Positions 6,668-14,889 of a DNA stretch of 46,966 nucleotides are shown here, one piece after another; position 1 is the first letter of the stretch, and each line of letters begins with the position of its first letter. Both the position numbers and the translations under genes were made by a program. This DNA is from an uncultured Collinsella sp. (GTDB lineage Bacteria > Actinomycetota > Coriobacteriia > Coriobacteriales > Coriobacteriaceae), in the NCBI GenBank assembly GCA_900544205.1, contig UQUG01000007.1:1-46966 (forward strand). The letters are read 5' to 3'. The notes beneath the pieces were generated by a model. The model ran no database searches, was not told the DNA's origin, and saw only the letters and a program-made list of their open reading frames with translations.

Positions 6668-8512
6668 CTAGGCCTCCTTGGTCGTAGAAATAGAATCGGA
6701 CGATACTTCGACAGGTCCGCCAAAAGTACGGGCAGCTGCGGCTCCACCGGCAAGCGGAGTCGCCATCTGGGCTTTTGTGCGTCGCGGTGCCGAAACGGGA
6801 AGTTCAAAGGCAAAGCCCATCGCAAGCAAAAACCACGTAAGCGTATAGGTTGCAACCAGAGCGGCAACAAGGCCGCCCATCACGGCGCGTTGGGAAAATA
6901 CGCTACATGCAGCCACAACCAGCACCGGAACCTCGCAGGCAGAAAGCGCAAGCACACCCTGCAGGAAGCCCGAGCGCCGATCGCGCGCAAGTGCCCCCGC
7001 GGCAACGCCGGCTATGCCTGGCAGCGCCAACGCCAGTGCGGCAATAATACCCGGTAGTGACCCAGACCACACGAGCGATCCCAAAGTCGCCGTCACGCGA
7101 GCGCCCGACGCCAGCAGCGCGGCCGAAATCACGACCACAGCCCAAACCACGCCACAGACGACCGCCGCACCGATCATCGCCGCGCGACGAACCGCGCGGC
7201 CAGACGCATCCATGGGGCACGGCGTGAGCGGCTCGCCGCGGAGCGAACGACCGACATTTTGCGCATAGTGGTCACAAAACGCCGAGAGCGCCGCCTCGAC
7301 CGCCGCCGGCTCGGGACGATCTTTTTGATGGCTGGACAGACAGGCCATCACCACGTCGAACAGCTGGGCATCGACAAACGCCAGCGCATCGCGTAGCTCT
7401 TCGGAATCCGGCTCAAGCCCTAGCTGCTGGGCCTGCTCGGCCGCGGCGAGCGCCACATCGGGCTCACGACGGAGCAGCTGAGTCAAATCACAACCGGGCG
7501 CATGGGCACCAATGGGATAGTCGGGCCGTGTGTCCATCTTGAGACGGTAGGGGCTCGCGATGTCGCGCGTCTTTTTGCGCGAACCCGAGGTGCCCGAAGT
7601 GCTCGGCGCGGCTTCGTATGGCGCGACGCCGGCAATGAGCTCGTAAACCGTACTTGCCGCGGCATAGACGTCAATCGCCGGTGACATACGCAAAGCGCGC
7701 AGGTCGGGAATATCGTCGGTGAGCATCTCGGGCGGGGCATAGGCAACCGTCGCGCGACGCAGCGTGGCATAACGCTCCGTAAACGACGCCTTGCCGCCGG
7801 TACCGGCCACGGCCGACGCAGGCTCAAGCGCCAGCGACGAGCCAAAGTCAATCAGGCACAGGTCAAAGGTACCCTCGGCAAGCTGCCGGTCAAGCGGTAG
7901 ACGCGCCGTACGCACCATAATATTAGCGGGCGAGATATCGCGATGGACAAAGCCCTCGCCCACCAGGCTCATACGGCAGAGCAGATCGAACAGGTCGCGA
8001 CCCAGACGCGCCGCCACAAGCGGCGACAGGCGTCCGGCATCGTCCACGGCAAGTCGCGAACGCAAGCGGGCGAGCGTCTCGCCCTCGACCCATTCCATGA
8101 CAATTGCAGGCACACCGTCGACCTCGCCCCAGCCATAGAGGCGGGGAAAGCCCTTAAGGCCCGAAAGGGCGCGATGGCATTCGTATTCCTCGCGAAACGC
8201 CGCCTTGAACTTGGCGACCAGCGCCTCGTGAGCGGCATCGTCATCAAACTCATCGCGCGTCGGCAAGATGAGTTGCTTGAGTGCCACGGCCTCGCCTTGG
8301 GCGTTGACGGCACGCGTCACGCGGCCGATACCGCCACGGCGCATGGTGGCATCGTCGGCAAACAGCATCGTAAAACGACGCAGATAGGCAGGCAGTTCGT
8401 CCTGACCGAGCGCAATGGCCGGCTCAAACCCGTCGACACGCGCCAGGCGCAGGCCGACCATGGGATCGCGACCGAGCGATTGTGGTGTGGTGGATGCAAG
8501 ATCGGTCATCAT
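6668..8512 (-). CDS. Membrane Ser/Thr protein kinase
   Basis: A 614-residue kinase. The N-terminal catalytic domain (about 45-420) has a weak glycine loop (RRGGIGRV), the ATP-binding Lys in VALKQ, the catalytic loop HRDISPANIMV and the metal-binding motif as IDFGSS. The C-terminal 160 residues contain four likely membrane spans and no PASTA or other sensor domain. The first codons are ATGATG, and the start overlaps the upstream gene's stop by 4 bp (ATGA), which indicates translational coupling. The downstream FHA protein is the likely reader of its phosphorylation. Kinases of this layout are common in Actinobacteria. The ligand is unknown. Confidence 0.9.
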   Translation of the reverse strand: MMTDLASTTPQSLGRDPMVGLRLARVDGFEPAIALGQDELPAYLRRFTMLFADDATMRRGGIGRVTRAVNAQGEAVALKQLILPTRDEFDDDAAHEALVAKFKAAFREEYECHRALSGLKGFPRLYGWGEVDGVPAIVMEWVEGETLARLRSRLAVDDAGRLSPLVAARLGRDLFDLLCRMSLVGEGFVHRDISPANIMVRTARLPLDRQLAEGTFDLCLIDFGSSLALEPASAVAGTGGKASFTERYATLRRATVAYAPPEMLTDDIPDLRALRMSPAIDVYAAASTVYELIAGVAPYEAAPSTSGTSGSRKKTRDIASPYRLKMDTRPDYPIGAHAPGCDLTQLLRREPDVALAAAEQAQQLGLEPDSEELRDALAFVDAQLFDVVMACLSSHQKDRPEPAAVEAALSAFCDHYAQNVGRSLRGEPLTPCPMDASGRAVRRAAMIGAAVVCGVVWAVVVISAALLASGARVTATLGSLVWSGSLPGIIAALALALPGIAGVAAGALARDRRSGFLQGVLALSACEVPVLVVAACSVFSQRAVMGGLVAALVATYTLTWFLLAMGFAFELPVSAPRRTKAQMATPLAGGAAAARTFGGPVEVSSDSISTTKEA

Positions 8513-9414
8513 AGGGCAAGCGCCGCCACGTTATTGTTGAAGTTACCGAGCGCGACGTCATCATCGCCGTAATGGCCGACCCATTGACATAGGTTGGTGT
8601 AACAGCCCCACAGATTGGCATACTGCTGATACCACCTTGACCGGGGCGAGAATGTCTGACGACCGAACTCGGCTCGAATGACAAACATCTCCCCGACCAG
8701 GCTGTCGCACGGCCTGGGATCTCCCGTAGAGTTATAGGTCGAGACCACGTCATTGGCACGAGAAACATAGCCGTCGAGCATGTTGTACTTGGTCACAAGC
8801 CAACTGTGAATGCTCTCTTCCTCAGCAGCGGAAAGGCCGCCGGAGTTTGCATCGTTGTCAGTGTTGCCGCCCGTCGAGCCGCCGTTTCCAGGCCCTCCGG
8901 TAGAGGAACCCGACCCAGAGCCGCCGCCCGAACTCGATGAATCCGAGCCGGAGCCAGAAGTATCCGAGCTACCGGGCTTTCCGGACTGCTGGGCGTCCTG
9001 CTCCTTTTGCTGCTCGACCTTATTCACCGTTGCCGCCACGCTATTGTTGGACAATCGATCGATGATCTTGGTGTTGGTGAGCACGATGGTTTTGCCATTG
9101 GCAAGCGTGACTTCGTTGTCCGGGGCCTCGGCGCCGTCCGCATCGTCGGTGCCAAACACAATATGCCCGACCACACTTGCCCAAGCATATCCAGTCGTGG
9201 TGCCCAGATCGCTTTTGACCTCATGCCCCACGCGCGGTTCGCGTGCGGCATGCGCCTGCATCATGGACGGCACGGTCATGCCATAGGCAGAAACGCCAGC
9301 TATGACCAGCACCAGCGAGCACGATAGCAGTGCGTACGCCCGCGACGCCAAGCCCAGTCGGCGTCGTATGCGCACCGCGGCGCCGCGCTTTGTCTGAGTG
9401 CCACCGGGCCGCAT
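8509..9414 (-). CDS. Membrane-anchored extracytoplasmic protein with Gly/Ser linker
   Basis: A 301-residue protein of unknown function. The start is ATG 9414, chosen because GGAGGAG precedes it; an upstream in-frame ATG has no such site. A basic N-terminus and one hydrophobic span (about 25-48) form a signal anchor. An outer domain, a Gly/Ser/Asp-rich linker of about 60 residues and a C-terminal domain with three Cys follow, which could form a disulfide outside the cell. It overlaps and is coupled to the kinase gene, so it may be the kinase's surface partner or sensor. I do not recognise the domains. Confidence 0.75.
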   Translation of the reverse strand: MRPGGTQTKRGAAVRIRRRLGLASRAYALLSCSLVLVIAGVSAYGMTVPSMMQAHAAREPRVGHEVKSDLGTTTGYAWASVVGHIVFGTDDADGAEAPDNEVTLANGKTIVLTNTKIIDRLSNNSVAATVNKVEQQKEQDAQQSGKPGSSDTSGSGSDSSSSGGGSGSGSSTGGPGNGGSTGGNTDNDANSGGLSAAEEESIHSWLVTKYNMLDGYVSRANDVVSTYNSTGDPRPCDSLVGEMFVIRAEFGRQTFSPRSRWYQQYANLWGCYTNLCQWVGHYGDDDVALGNFNNNVAALAL

Positions 9415-9584
9415 GCGTTCTCCTCCAACAAAAACACGCCGCTCGGGAGCGGCGCATTCATTCGAATCCATATTTGAGTGTATCAGCGAACCCAAAAGGT
9501 TGCGCAACGAATGAGCAAATTAAGGATGCGAGCGGAAGCATCCATGCGATAAGCGGATACGAAGCATCTTTGTTGCACAACAAA

Positions 9585-9630
9585 CTCACAGTCGCACGGG
9601 GAAATTATGACTACCCCGTGCGACTGTGAG
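9585..9630 (-). terminator. Terminator of the ybaB-recR transcript
   Basis: A perfect 17-bp inverted repeat (9585-9601 and 9614-9630) with a 12-base loop. On the minus strand the second arm runs into TTTGTTG. It lies 31 bp past the recR stop and is well placed to end that transcript. Confidence 0.75.
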
Positions 9631-9660
9631 GAAAACATACGGCAGGAGCAGGCTCGCCAC

Positions 9661-10257
9661 CTAAATCGCGCGACGGGCCTCGATGGCGCGGCCAAGCGTA
9701 AGCTCGTCGGCATACTCCAAGTCGCCGCCCACGGGAAGGCCGCTTGCCAGACGCGACACCTCGACGCCCAACGGCTTGATGGTACGGGCCAGATAGCTCG
9801 CCGTGGTCTCGCCCTCAATATTGGGGTTGGTGGCGATGATGACCTCGTGGATGTCCTCGTGGCCCAAGCGTGCCAGCAGCTCTCGAATGTGCAGCTGCTC
9901 GGGGCCAATCTTGTCCATGGGACTGATCACGCCGCCCAATACGTGGTAGAGGCCGTGGTAGCTGCCCGTGCGCTCGATCGCCTGGACATCGCGCGGCTCG
10001 CCCACCACGCAAATGCGAGTGGTATCGCGCATCGGGTCCTGGCAGATGGAGCACTCGTCGGCCGTGGCGTAGTTAAAGCAGCGGCTGCAAAAGTGGACCT
10101 CCTGCTTGACCTCCAGGATGGCCTCGGCCAGGCGGCGCGCCTCCTCGGCGTCGGCCTCCAACAGGTAATAGGCGATGCGCTGGGCCGACTTGGGACCAAT
10201 GCCCGGCAGACGGCCCAGCTCATCGAGCAGTTTTTGCAGACTGTGGTTGGCACTCAT
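9661..10257 (-). CDS. recR: Recombination protein RecR
   Basis: A 198-residue protein of normal RecR length. It has the N-terminal helix-hairpin-helix (LGRLPGIGPKSAQRIAYYLL), the four-Cys zinc finger (CSRC and CSIC) and a Toprim domain (ICVVGEPRDV, then ATNPNIEGETT). With RecF and RecO it loads RecA at single-strand gaps. It follows ybaB by 13 bp on the same strand, the usual ybaB-recR pairing, and ends before a strong hairpin. Confidence 0.97.
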   Translation of the reverse strand: MSANHSLQKLLDELGRLPGIGPKSAQRIAYYLLEADAEEARRLAEAILEVKQEVHFCSRCFNYATADECSICQDPMRDTTRICVVGEPRDVQAIERTGSYHGLYHVLGGVISPMDKIGPEQLHIRELLARLGHEDIHEVIIATNPNIEGETTASYLARTIKPLGVEVSRLASGLPVGGDLEYADELTLGRAIEARRAI

Positions 10258-10270
10258 ATATATGCGTGTC

Positions 10271-10591
10271 TTAGAACGGCATGCCCGGGATGTTGAGGCC
10301 GCCGGTGATGGCGCCCATCTGCTTGTTGGCGAGCTCGTTGACGCCGCGGACGGCCTCGTTGACGGCAGCCATGATCATATCCTGCAGCATATCGACGTCC
10401 TCGGGATCGAGCGCATCGGGATCGATGGTGAGGTTGACGAGCTCCATCTCGCCGTTAACGGTCACCTTGACCATGCCGCCGCCGGCAGAGGCGTCGACGG
10501 TCTGGGACTTGAGGTTCTCCTGCGCGGCGGCAAGCTGCTCCTGCATCTTGCGAGCCTGCTTCATCATCTGCTGCATGTTCATACCGGCCAT
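10271..10591 (-). CDS. YbaB/EbfC nucleoid-associated protein
   Basis: A 106-residue protein with the family layout: an N-terminal Met/Gln-rich helix (MNMQQMMKQARKMQEQL), a central beta region (VKVTVNGEMELVNLTIDP) and a C-terminal helix. The family forms dimers that bind DNA. It sits just upstream of recR, as in many bacteria, but here dnaX is separated from it by an inverted gene. Confidence 0.92.
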   Translation of the reverse strand: MAGMNMQQMMKQARKMQEQLAAAQENLKSQTVDASAGGGMVKVTVNGEMELVNLTIDPDALDPEDVDMLQDMIMAAVNEAVRGVNELANKQMGAITGGLNIPGMPF

Positions 10592-10752
10592 GATGGCTCC
10601 TTTACGTGCGGCCGCACGCCGAGCTGCAAGGGCAGCCGGAGCACGGCGGGACTTTCAAACTCAAAAATCGTACCACGGCGCGCGGCGAGAGAGCGGGGCG
10701 GACGTGTTACCTCAGTCGATATACATGTCCTCCAATACAAACCGCACTCAAA

Positions 10753-10788
10753 GATTATGCAAGGTCGAATTATGCAAGGTTGCATAAT
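10753..10788. promoter_or_regulatory. Candidate operator: direct and inverted ATTATGCA repeats
   Basis: ATTATGCAAGGT occurs twice, 15 bp apart. The second copy forms a perfect palindrome, ATTATGCA-AGGT-TGCATAAT (10769-10788). The AT-rich palindrome in a GC-rich genome, between divergent genes, looks like a repressor site. The regulator is unknown. Confidence 0.45.
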
Positions 10789-10890
10789 ATCGCACACTCA
10801 ATCTAGTAGAGCCGAATCCGGCATTTCATGTGCGCCACTAAATAGCTAAATGCCGAACCGCTGCTCGAGGCGGCGCACATGGCGGCAGGG

Positions 10891-10896
10891 TATAAT
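10891..10896 (+). promoter_or_regulatory. Candidate -10 element for the gene at 10932
   Basis: A perfect TATAAT 35 bp before the ATG at 10932, with GGAGGTG as ribosome site. No good -35 hexamer is seen at the standard spacing, so an activator or the upstream repeats may matter. Confidence 0.4.
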
Positions 10897-10931
10897 TTGA
10901 TTGCCATAGACAGCAATTTGGAGGTGCCCCC

Positions 10932-11405
10932 ATGAATGCCCCCGACGTGCTCCAAAACATCCGCTCAAAACACCCCGTTGCATATTTTGTTCTCTATCTC
11001 TTTGTCGGCTGGGCATTGCTGGTTGTCATCACCCATGCTATAGCCTTTGGAGCAGAACTGCTGATAGCCAGCTCGGACCAGCCCGTCGTCAAATGGGAGA
11101 CGACCGATGAGTGCACCGACGGAACCCGAACCGTCTACTACAACAGCCCGTCCCTCTATCAAGAGTTCAAGGTCAAGATAAAGGACTTCAAGATTGTCGA
11201 TGCCGAGCTAGGCGTTTATTTGGCAATCGGAGCAACCATTAACGCCGAGCAAGTCGAGTACACGGACAGCCATGCGACGTATCGTATCGACCTCAGCATC
11301 CTAGGCCGACCGTCACGCACCTGTCTGCTCGAATGCGAGATACGCGGCACCACACTACACATGTCCGAAATACAGATGCGCCCGGACAAGGGGTCCTCTT
11401 CTTGA
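10932..11405 (+). CDS. Small membrane-anchored protein of unknown function
   Basis: A 157-residue protein with one long hydrophobic span (about 16-42, VAYFVLYLFVGWALLVV...). It is followed by an outer domain of alternating strands with two Cys pairs near residues 60 and 130. The start ATG follows GGAGGTG. It is inserted in reverse between dnaX and ybaB and ends 21 bp from the dnaX stop, tail to tail. Its GC content is lower than that of its neighbours, which suggests a late arrival. I do not recognise it. Confidence 0.65.
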   Translation: MNAPDVLQNIRSKHPVAYFVLYLFVGWALLVVITHAIAFGAELLIASSDQPVVKWETTDECTDGTRTVYYNSPSLYQEFKVKIKDFKIVDAELGVYLAIGATINAEQVEYTDSHATYRIDLSILGRPSRTCLLECEIRGTTLHMSEIQMRPDKGSSS

Positions 11406-11426
11406 GCAGTATACCCGCCTGCGCAG

Positions 11427-13904
11427 CTACTCCACCGGCTTGAAGATGGTGGCCTGGCCAAAGACGCTGCGGATGAGGGCCTTGGCCTCGTCCTCGGTCT
11501 GCGGGATGCTCGGGGCTGCGCCCTGATGGCCGAAGGGGCTGCCAGCACCGGGATTGGATTCCCAGGGAGCGGCGGGGACGTCGTCGTTTGCAGAGGCTGC
11601 GGGTGCCACAGCAGCGGCCTTGGTCGCGGACGCCGCACCCGGCACGTCGAACGGGGGCAGATCGTCCCCGCCGGCATCGGCAGCAAAACCACCGACCATA
11701 GCATCGTCGTAGGGCACCTGCTCGGATTCCCATGGCGCAGCCTGCGCAGGCGGCTGAGCCATGGGGACGGACGCGCGCTCGGGCGCTCGGGGCGCGGGCT
11801 CGGTCGGGAGCTTGCCCGTGGCAGGAGCACCGGCAGGGTTGTCGGAGCGCAGCCAAGGGGCCTTGGCCAGGTCGGATGACTTGGGCGCAGGCGCGGCAGC
11901 GGACTTGGGCGCGGGGATCGGAGCAGCCGGTTTGGGCGCAGCGGGTTCAGGCGCCGACGGGGTCGGTGCCGCTACCGGCGCCGCTTTTGGCTGCGTCGCG
12001 CTGGCGCTCGAGGATGCAGGGGGCACCGAGGACACGGGTTGCGGGTCCGCAGATACCGCAGCCCGTGCAGATGGAGAATGCTCCTCATGTTGAGGAGCCG
12101 GCGTGCCACCCCCATCCAGGACATAGTCGACGGTACGACGACCGAAGACCGCGCAGACCGTCGGCAGGACCACCGACTGCGTATCGGCGCGACCGAGCAT
12201 CTTGATGGCAAAAGTCGAACCCGCGGGGAACGAGACCGTGAGCTTGGAGCCGTCGTCGGCCGTGGCGCGGGCGTTGAGCAAAAGCCCTGCGTAGGAGGCC
12301 TGACGAGCCTTGACGCGCTCGACGACCTCGGCCCATTTGCGCTGGAGCTCGCCGGCGTCCTCAACCGCGGGGGTCTCGGCAGCACCGGCGGCGGCAACCT
12401 GGGCGGCGTTGTTGGGCTTGGACACCGACACGGTCGATGCAGCAGGCGCGGAAGCCGGAGCCGCAACGGGCTGAGGTGCAGGCGTTACAGGTCTGGGCGC
12501 CGGCGCAGGAGCCGCGGACTTGGTCGCAGGCTGGGCAGCCGGAACAGCAGCGCCGCGGTCCCAAGGCATGCCACCCTGATGCGCGGACGTAGCAGCGGGG
12601 GCAGCGGATGCCGCCGGAGCGGCAGCACGGGCGCCCGAAATGAGCGTCGGCTGTTGGGCAGCAGCGGGTACGGATGCTGCGGGCGCGGCGGCCTGAGCAG
12701 CAGCCACGCTCGCCGGCACGGCGCCGTTGGCAACCATGGCCTCCAGGCGTGCCACGCGCTCGGCCAATGCCTCAATCGTTAAATCGGCCTCGGGACGCGC
12801 CAGACGCGTGCAGGCGATCTCGAGCACCAGGCGCACGTCGCTCGCGCCCCTCATCTCCAGTGCGGCATCGTCGAGCACCGTCAGCACACGGGCCAGGCGG
12901 TCGGCAGGATGCTCGCCAAAGGCAGCGGCCTCGGCAGCAAGCGCCTCGGCCTGCTCGGAGCCGCCCTCAAACAGCTCGGCACGGGCACCAGCAACGCAGG
13001 CAACGTACACGTCACGCACATGCGCCACCAGGTCGCGCGTCAGCTCCAGCAGGTCGTTTCCTTCCTCGACCTGCGCACGAATCAGTCCATAGAGCTCGGC
13101 AACATCGCGATCGGCAATGGCGCGGGAAAACTCGCCCAAAATCTGGTCCGAAACCTCACCTAAAAGCGAGCGGGCGTCGTCCGCATGCACAGAACCGTTG
13201 CCAAAGACGCTCAGCTGCTCCAGCGTGGACAACGCGTCGCGCATGCCGCCCTTGGCATGGCGCGCCACGATAGCCAGCGCCTCATCGTCGTAATCGAAGC
13301 CCTCCTGCTCGCACACGTATGCCAGGCGATGCTCGATATCCTCGTTGCCGATGCGATGGAAATCGAAGCGCTGGCAGCGCGAGAGGATGGTCTCCAGAAT
13401 CTTTTGCGGGTCGGTGGTGCACAGCACAAAGATCACGTGCGCCGGCGGCTCCTCAAGAGTCTTGAGCAGCGCGTTGAACGCCGCCGTCGTGAGCATGTGG
13501 ACCTCGTCGATGATATAGATCTTGTACTTGCCGCGCACCGGGGCAAAGTTGACGGAGTTGATGATCTCCTCGCGCACGTTGTCCACGCCGGTACGGCTTG
13601 CGGCATCGAGCTCGTAGACATCCGGGTGGTTGCCCTCGGCAATGAGCTCGCACTCCTCGCAAGTACCGTCAGGCATGCAGCCGCTTGCACCCTCGGTGCG
13701 CGCCGCCTCGGCATTGCGGCACAGCAGCGCCTTGGCCAGAATGCGCGCCATGGTGGTCTTGCCCGTGCCGCGCGGTCCGCAGAACAGGTAGGCGTGGGAC
13801 AGGCGTCCCTCGGTGATGGCGTGCTCGAGCGTCGAGACGATATGCTGCTGGCCCACCACGGAGTCGAAGGTGAGCGGGCGATACTTTCGGTACAACGATT
13901 CCAT
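11427..13904 (-). CDS. dnaX: DNA polymerase III subunit gamma/tau
   Basis: An 825-residue clamp-loader ATPase starting with the typical MESLYRKYRPLTFDSVVGQ. Walker A is GPRGTGKTT, a zinc-binding Cys cluster follows (CMPDGTCEEC), Walker B is YIIDEVHML, and sensor I and the arginine-finger region are recognisable (CTTDPQKILETILSRCQRF). Residues from about 390 to 825 are a long Ala/Pro-rich tail broken by a short folded block (EDAGELQRKWAEVVERVK), which should correspond to the tau domain that contacts the polymerase. The frame stays open upstream of ATG 13904, but the family N-terminus fixes this start. No slippery site for a frameshifted gamma form was evident. Confidence 0.95.
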   Translation of the reverse strand: MESLYRKYRPLTFDSVVGQQHIVSTLEHAITEGRLSHAYLFCGPRGTGKTTMARILAKALLCRNAEAARTEGASGCMPDGTCEECELIAEGNHPDVYELDAASRTGVDNVREEIINSVNFAPVRGKYKIYIIDEVHMLTTAAFNALLKTLEEPPAHVIFVLCTTDPQKILETILSRCQRFDFHRIGNEDIEHRLAYVCEQEGFDYDDEALAIVARHAKGGMRDALSTLEQLSVFGNGSVHADDARSLLGEVSDQILGEFSRAIADRDVAELYGLIRAQVEEGNDLLELTRDLVAHVRDVYVACVAGARAELFEGGSEQAEALAAEAAAFGEHPADRLARVLTVLDDAALEMRGASDVRLVLEIACTRLARPEADLTIEALAERVARLEAMVANGAVPASVAAAQAAAPAASVPAAAQQPTLISGARAAAPAASAAPAATSAHQGGMPWDRGAAVPAAQPATKSAAPAPAPRPVTPAPQPVAAPASAPAASTVSVSKPNNAAQVAAAGAAETPAVEDAGELQRKWAEVVERVKARQASYAGLLLNARATADDGSKLTVSFPAGSTFAIKMLGRADTQSVVLPTVCAVFGRRTVDYVLDGGGTPAPQHEEHSPSARAAVSADPQPVSSVPPASSSASATQPKAAPVAAPTPSAPEPAAPKPAAPIPAPKSAAAPAPKSSDLAKAPWLRSDNPAGAPATGKLPTEPAPRAPERASVPMAQPPAQAAPWESEQVPYDDAMVGGFAADAGGDDLPPFDVPGAASATKAAAVAPAASANDDVPAAPWESNPGAGSPFGHQGAAPSIPQTEDEAKALIRSVFGQATIFKPVE

Positions 13905-14019
13905 GGGTGCTCCCCCGGGTATACTGAGTCTTGTTGCCGCGACGGCCATGCGGTCGCACGGCATACTGCATTCATAATAACCCGTACGGCGAGCCCGCCG
14001 CGATAGGAGTCCAAAGAGC

Positions 14020-14745
14020 ATGGCAGACGCAGAAAGCAACCTCGTTCCCTCCGAAGCAGCCGACCAGGTCGAGGTCGCGCTCGAGGAGCAGGCCGCAGCC
14101 GACGACGGCATCCTGTACCTCAACGAGTACCAGTACGAAAACGACCTGGTCACCGACTTCGCCCGCCTGGTCGCCTCGCCCAGGCGTCGCGGCTCGCTGT
14201 ATGTCGCCGCGGCAATTGCCGCGCTCATCGGCATCGGCATGCTGGTGGCCGGCGGCAACTGGATCAAGTTTGGCGTCGTCTTGATCGTATTCGGCGCCTT
14301 TTTGGCCTGGTGGAGCAAAAACCTGCACCACACCCTCGCCCGCGACTTTATCGACGCCGTCGAGGCCGACGAGTCCATGGGTGGCCGTTATCGCCGCGTC
14401 GCCGCCAACGAGGACGGCCTGATGGTTTGGGGCAAGAGCGGCAAGTCGCAGTTCTTCCCGTTTGAAAAGCTCGACCACGTGCTCGACGGCGAGCGCATCT
14501 TTGTGGCCATGTTCGCCGACCAGGGCGTGACGATCCCCAAGGACACCTTTGTCCGCGGCGATGCCGAGCAGTTCGGCCCCTTCCTCAAGGCGCGCATCAA
14601 CAAAAAACTCCGCATCGAGACCAAGAAGAAGAAAATGAAGGCCGAGAAGGCCGCCGCCGAGGCCAGGCAGGGCAACAAGGCCGACAAGCCCCAGGACAAC
14701 AAGGGCAAACAGCGCAAGCAGAAGAAGAACAAGAAAAAGCGCTAA
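14020..14745 (+). CDS. Two-span membrane protein with Lys-rich tail
   Basis: A 241-residue protein. An acidic N-terminus precedes two hydrophobic spans (about 60-80 and 87-107), then a soluble domain of about 90 residues resembling YcxB-like regions, and a very basic Lys/Gln tail of about 45 residues that ends in KKNKKKR. The start ATG follows ATAGGAG. It diverges from dnaX. The basic tail may bind nucleic acid or anionic lipid; function unknown. Confidence 0.75.
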   Translation: MADAESNLVPSEAADQVEVALEEQAAADDGILYLNEYQYENDLVTDFARLVASPRRRGSLYVAAAIAALIGIGMLVAGGNWIKFGVVLIVFGAFLAWWSKNLHHTLARDFIDAVEADESMGGRYRRVAANEDGLMVWGKSGKSQFFPFEKLDHVLDGERIFVAMFADQGVTIPKDTFVRGDAEQFGPFLKARINKKLRIETKKKKMKAEKAAAEARQGNKADKPQDNKGKQRKQKKNKKKR

Positions 14746-14889
14746 GGCCAAGCCAGGCAGGCAGCCTCGCATCCCGCTATCCTCCCCATGCACCCGAGCG
14801 TGCTACACTAGCAGCATCTATGCCACCGCGAACGGCTCGGCTCCGCGCCCGCCGCTCGCAAACGAACTTTAAACGCACGAGGGTTGGCC

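Larger units (their letters stand above)
10592..10931. other. Divergent intergenic region of ybaB and the small membrane gene
   Basis: About 340 bp without a supported gene. It contains the repeats at 10753-10788 and a promoter-like TATAAT at 10891. I looked for the SRP RNA gene that is often found near dnaX and recR but saw no convincing match. Confidence 0.5.

Noticed and set aside
5576..7057. A 493-codon plus-strand open frame
   Set aside because: It lies antisense to the FHA protein and kinase genes, is rich in Arg, Gly and His as expected of a shadow of GC-rich coding DNA, and has no family motif.
10592..10931. SRP RNA (ffs), often near dnaX and recR
   Set aside because: The conserved GGAA-tetraloop helix and flanking stem could not be found in the gap.
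12039..12782. A 247-codon plus-strand frame opposite the dnaX tail
   Set aside because: Its Arg/Gly/Ser-rich content mirrors the Ala/Pro-rich tau tail on the other strand.
13905..14378. N-terminal extension of the dnaX frame by 158 residues
   Set aside because: It overlaps the divergent gene at 14020 in antisense, and MESLYRKYRP is the known family start.
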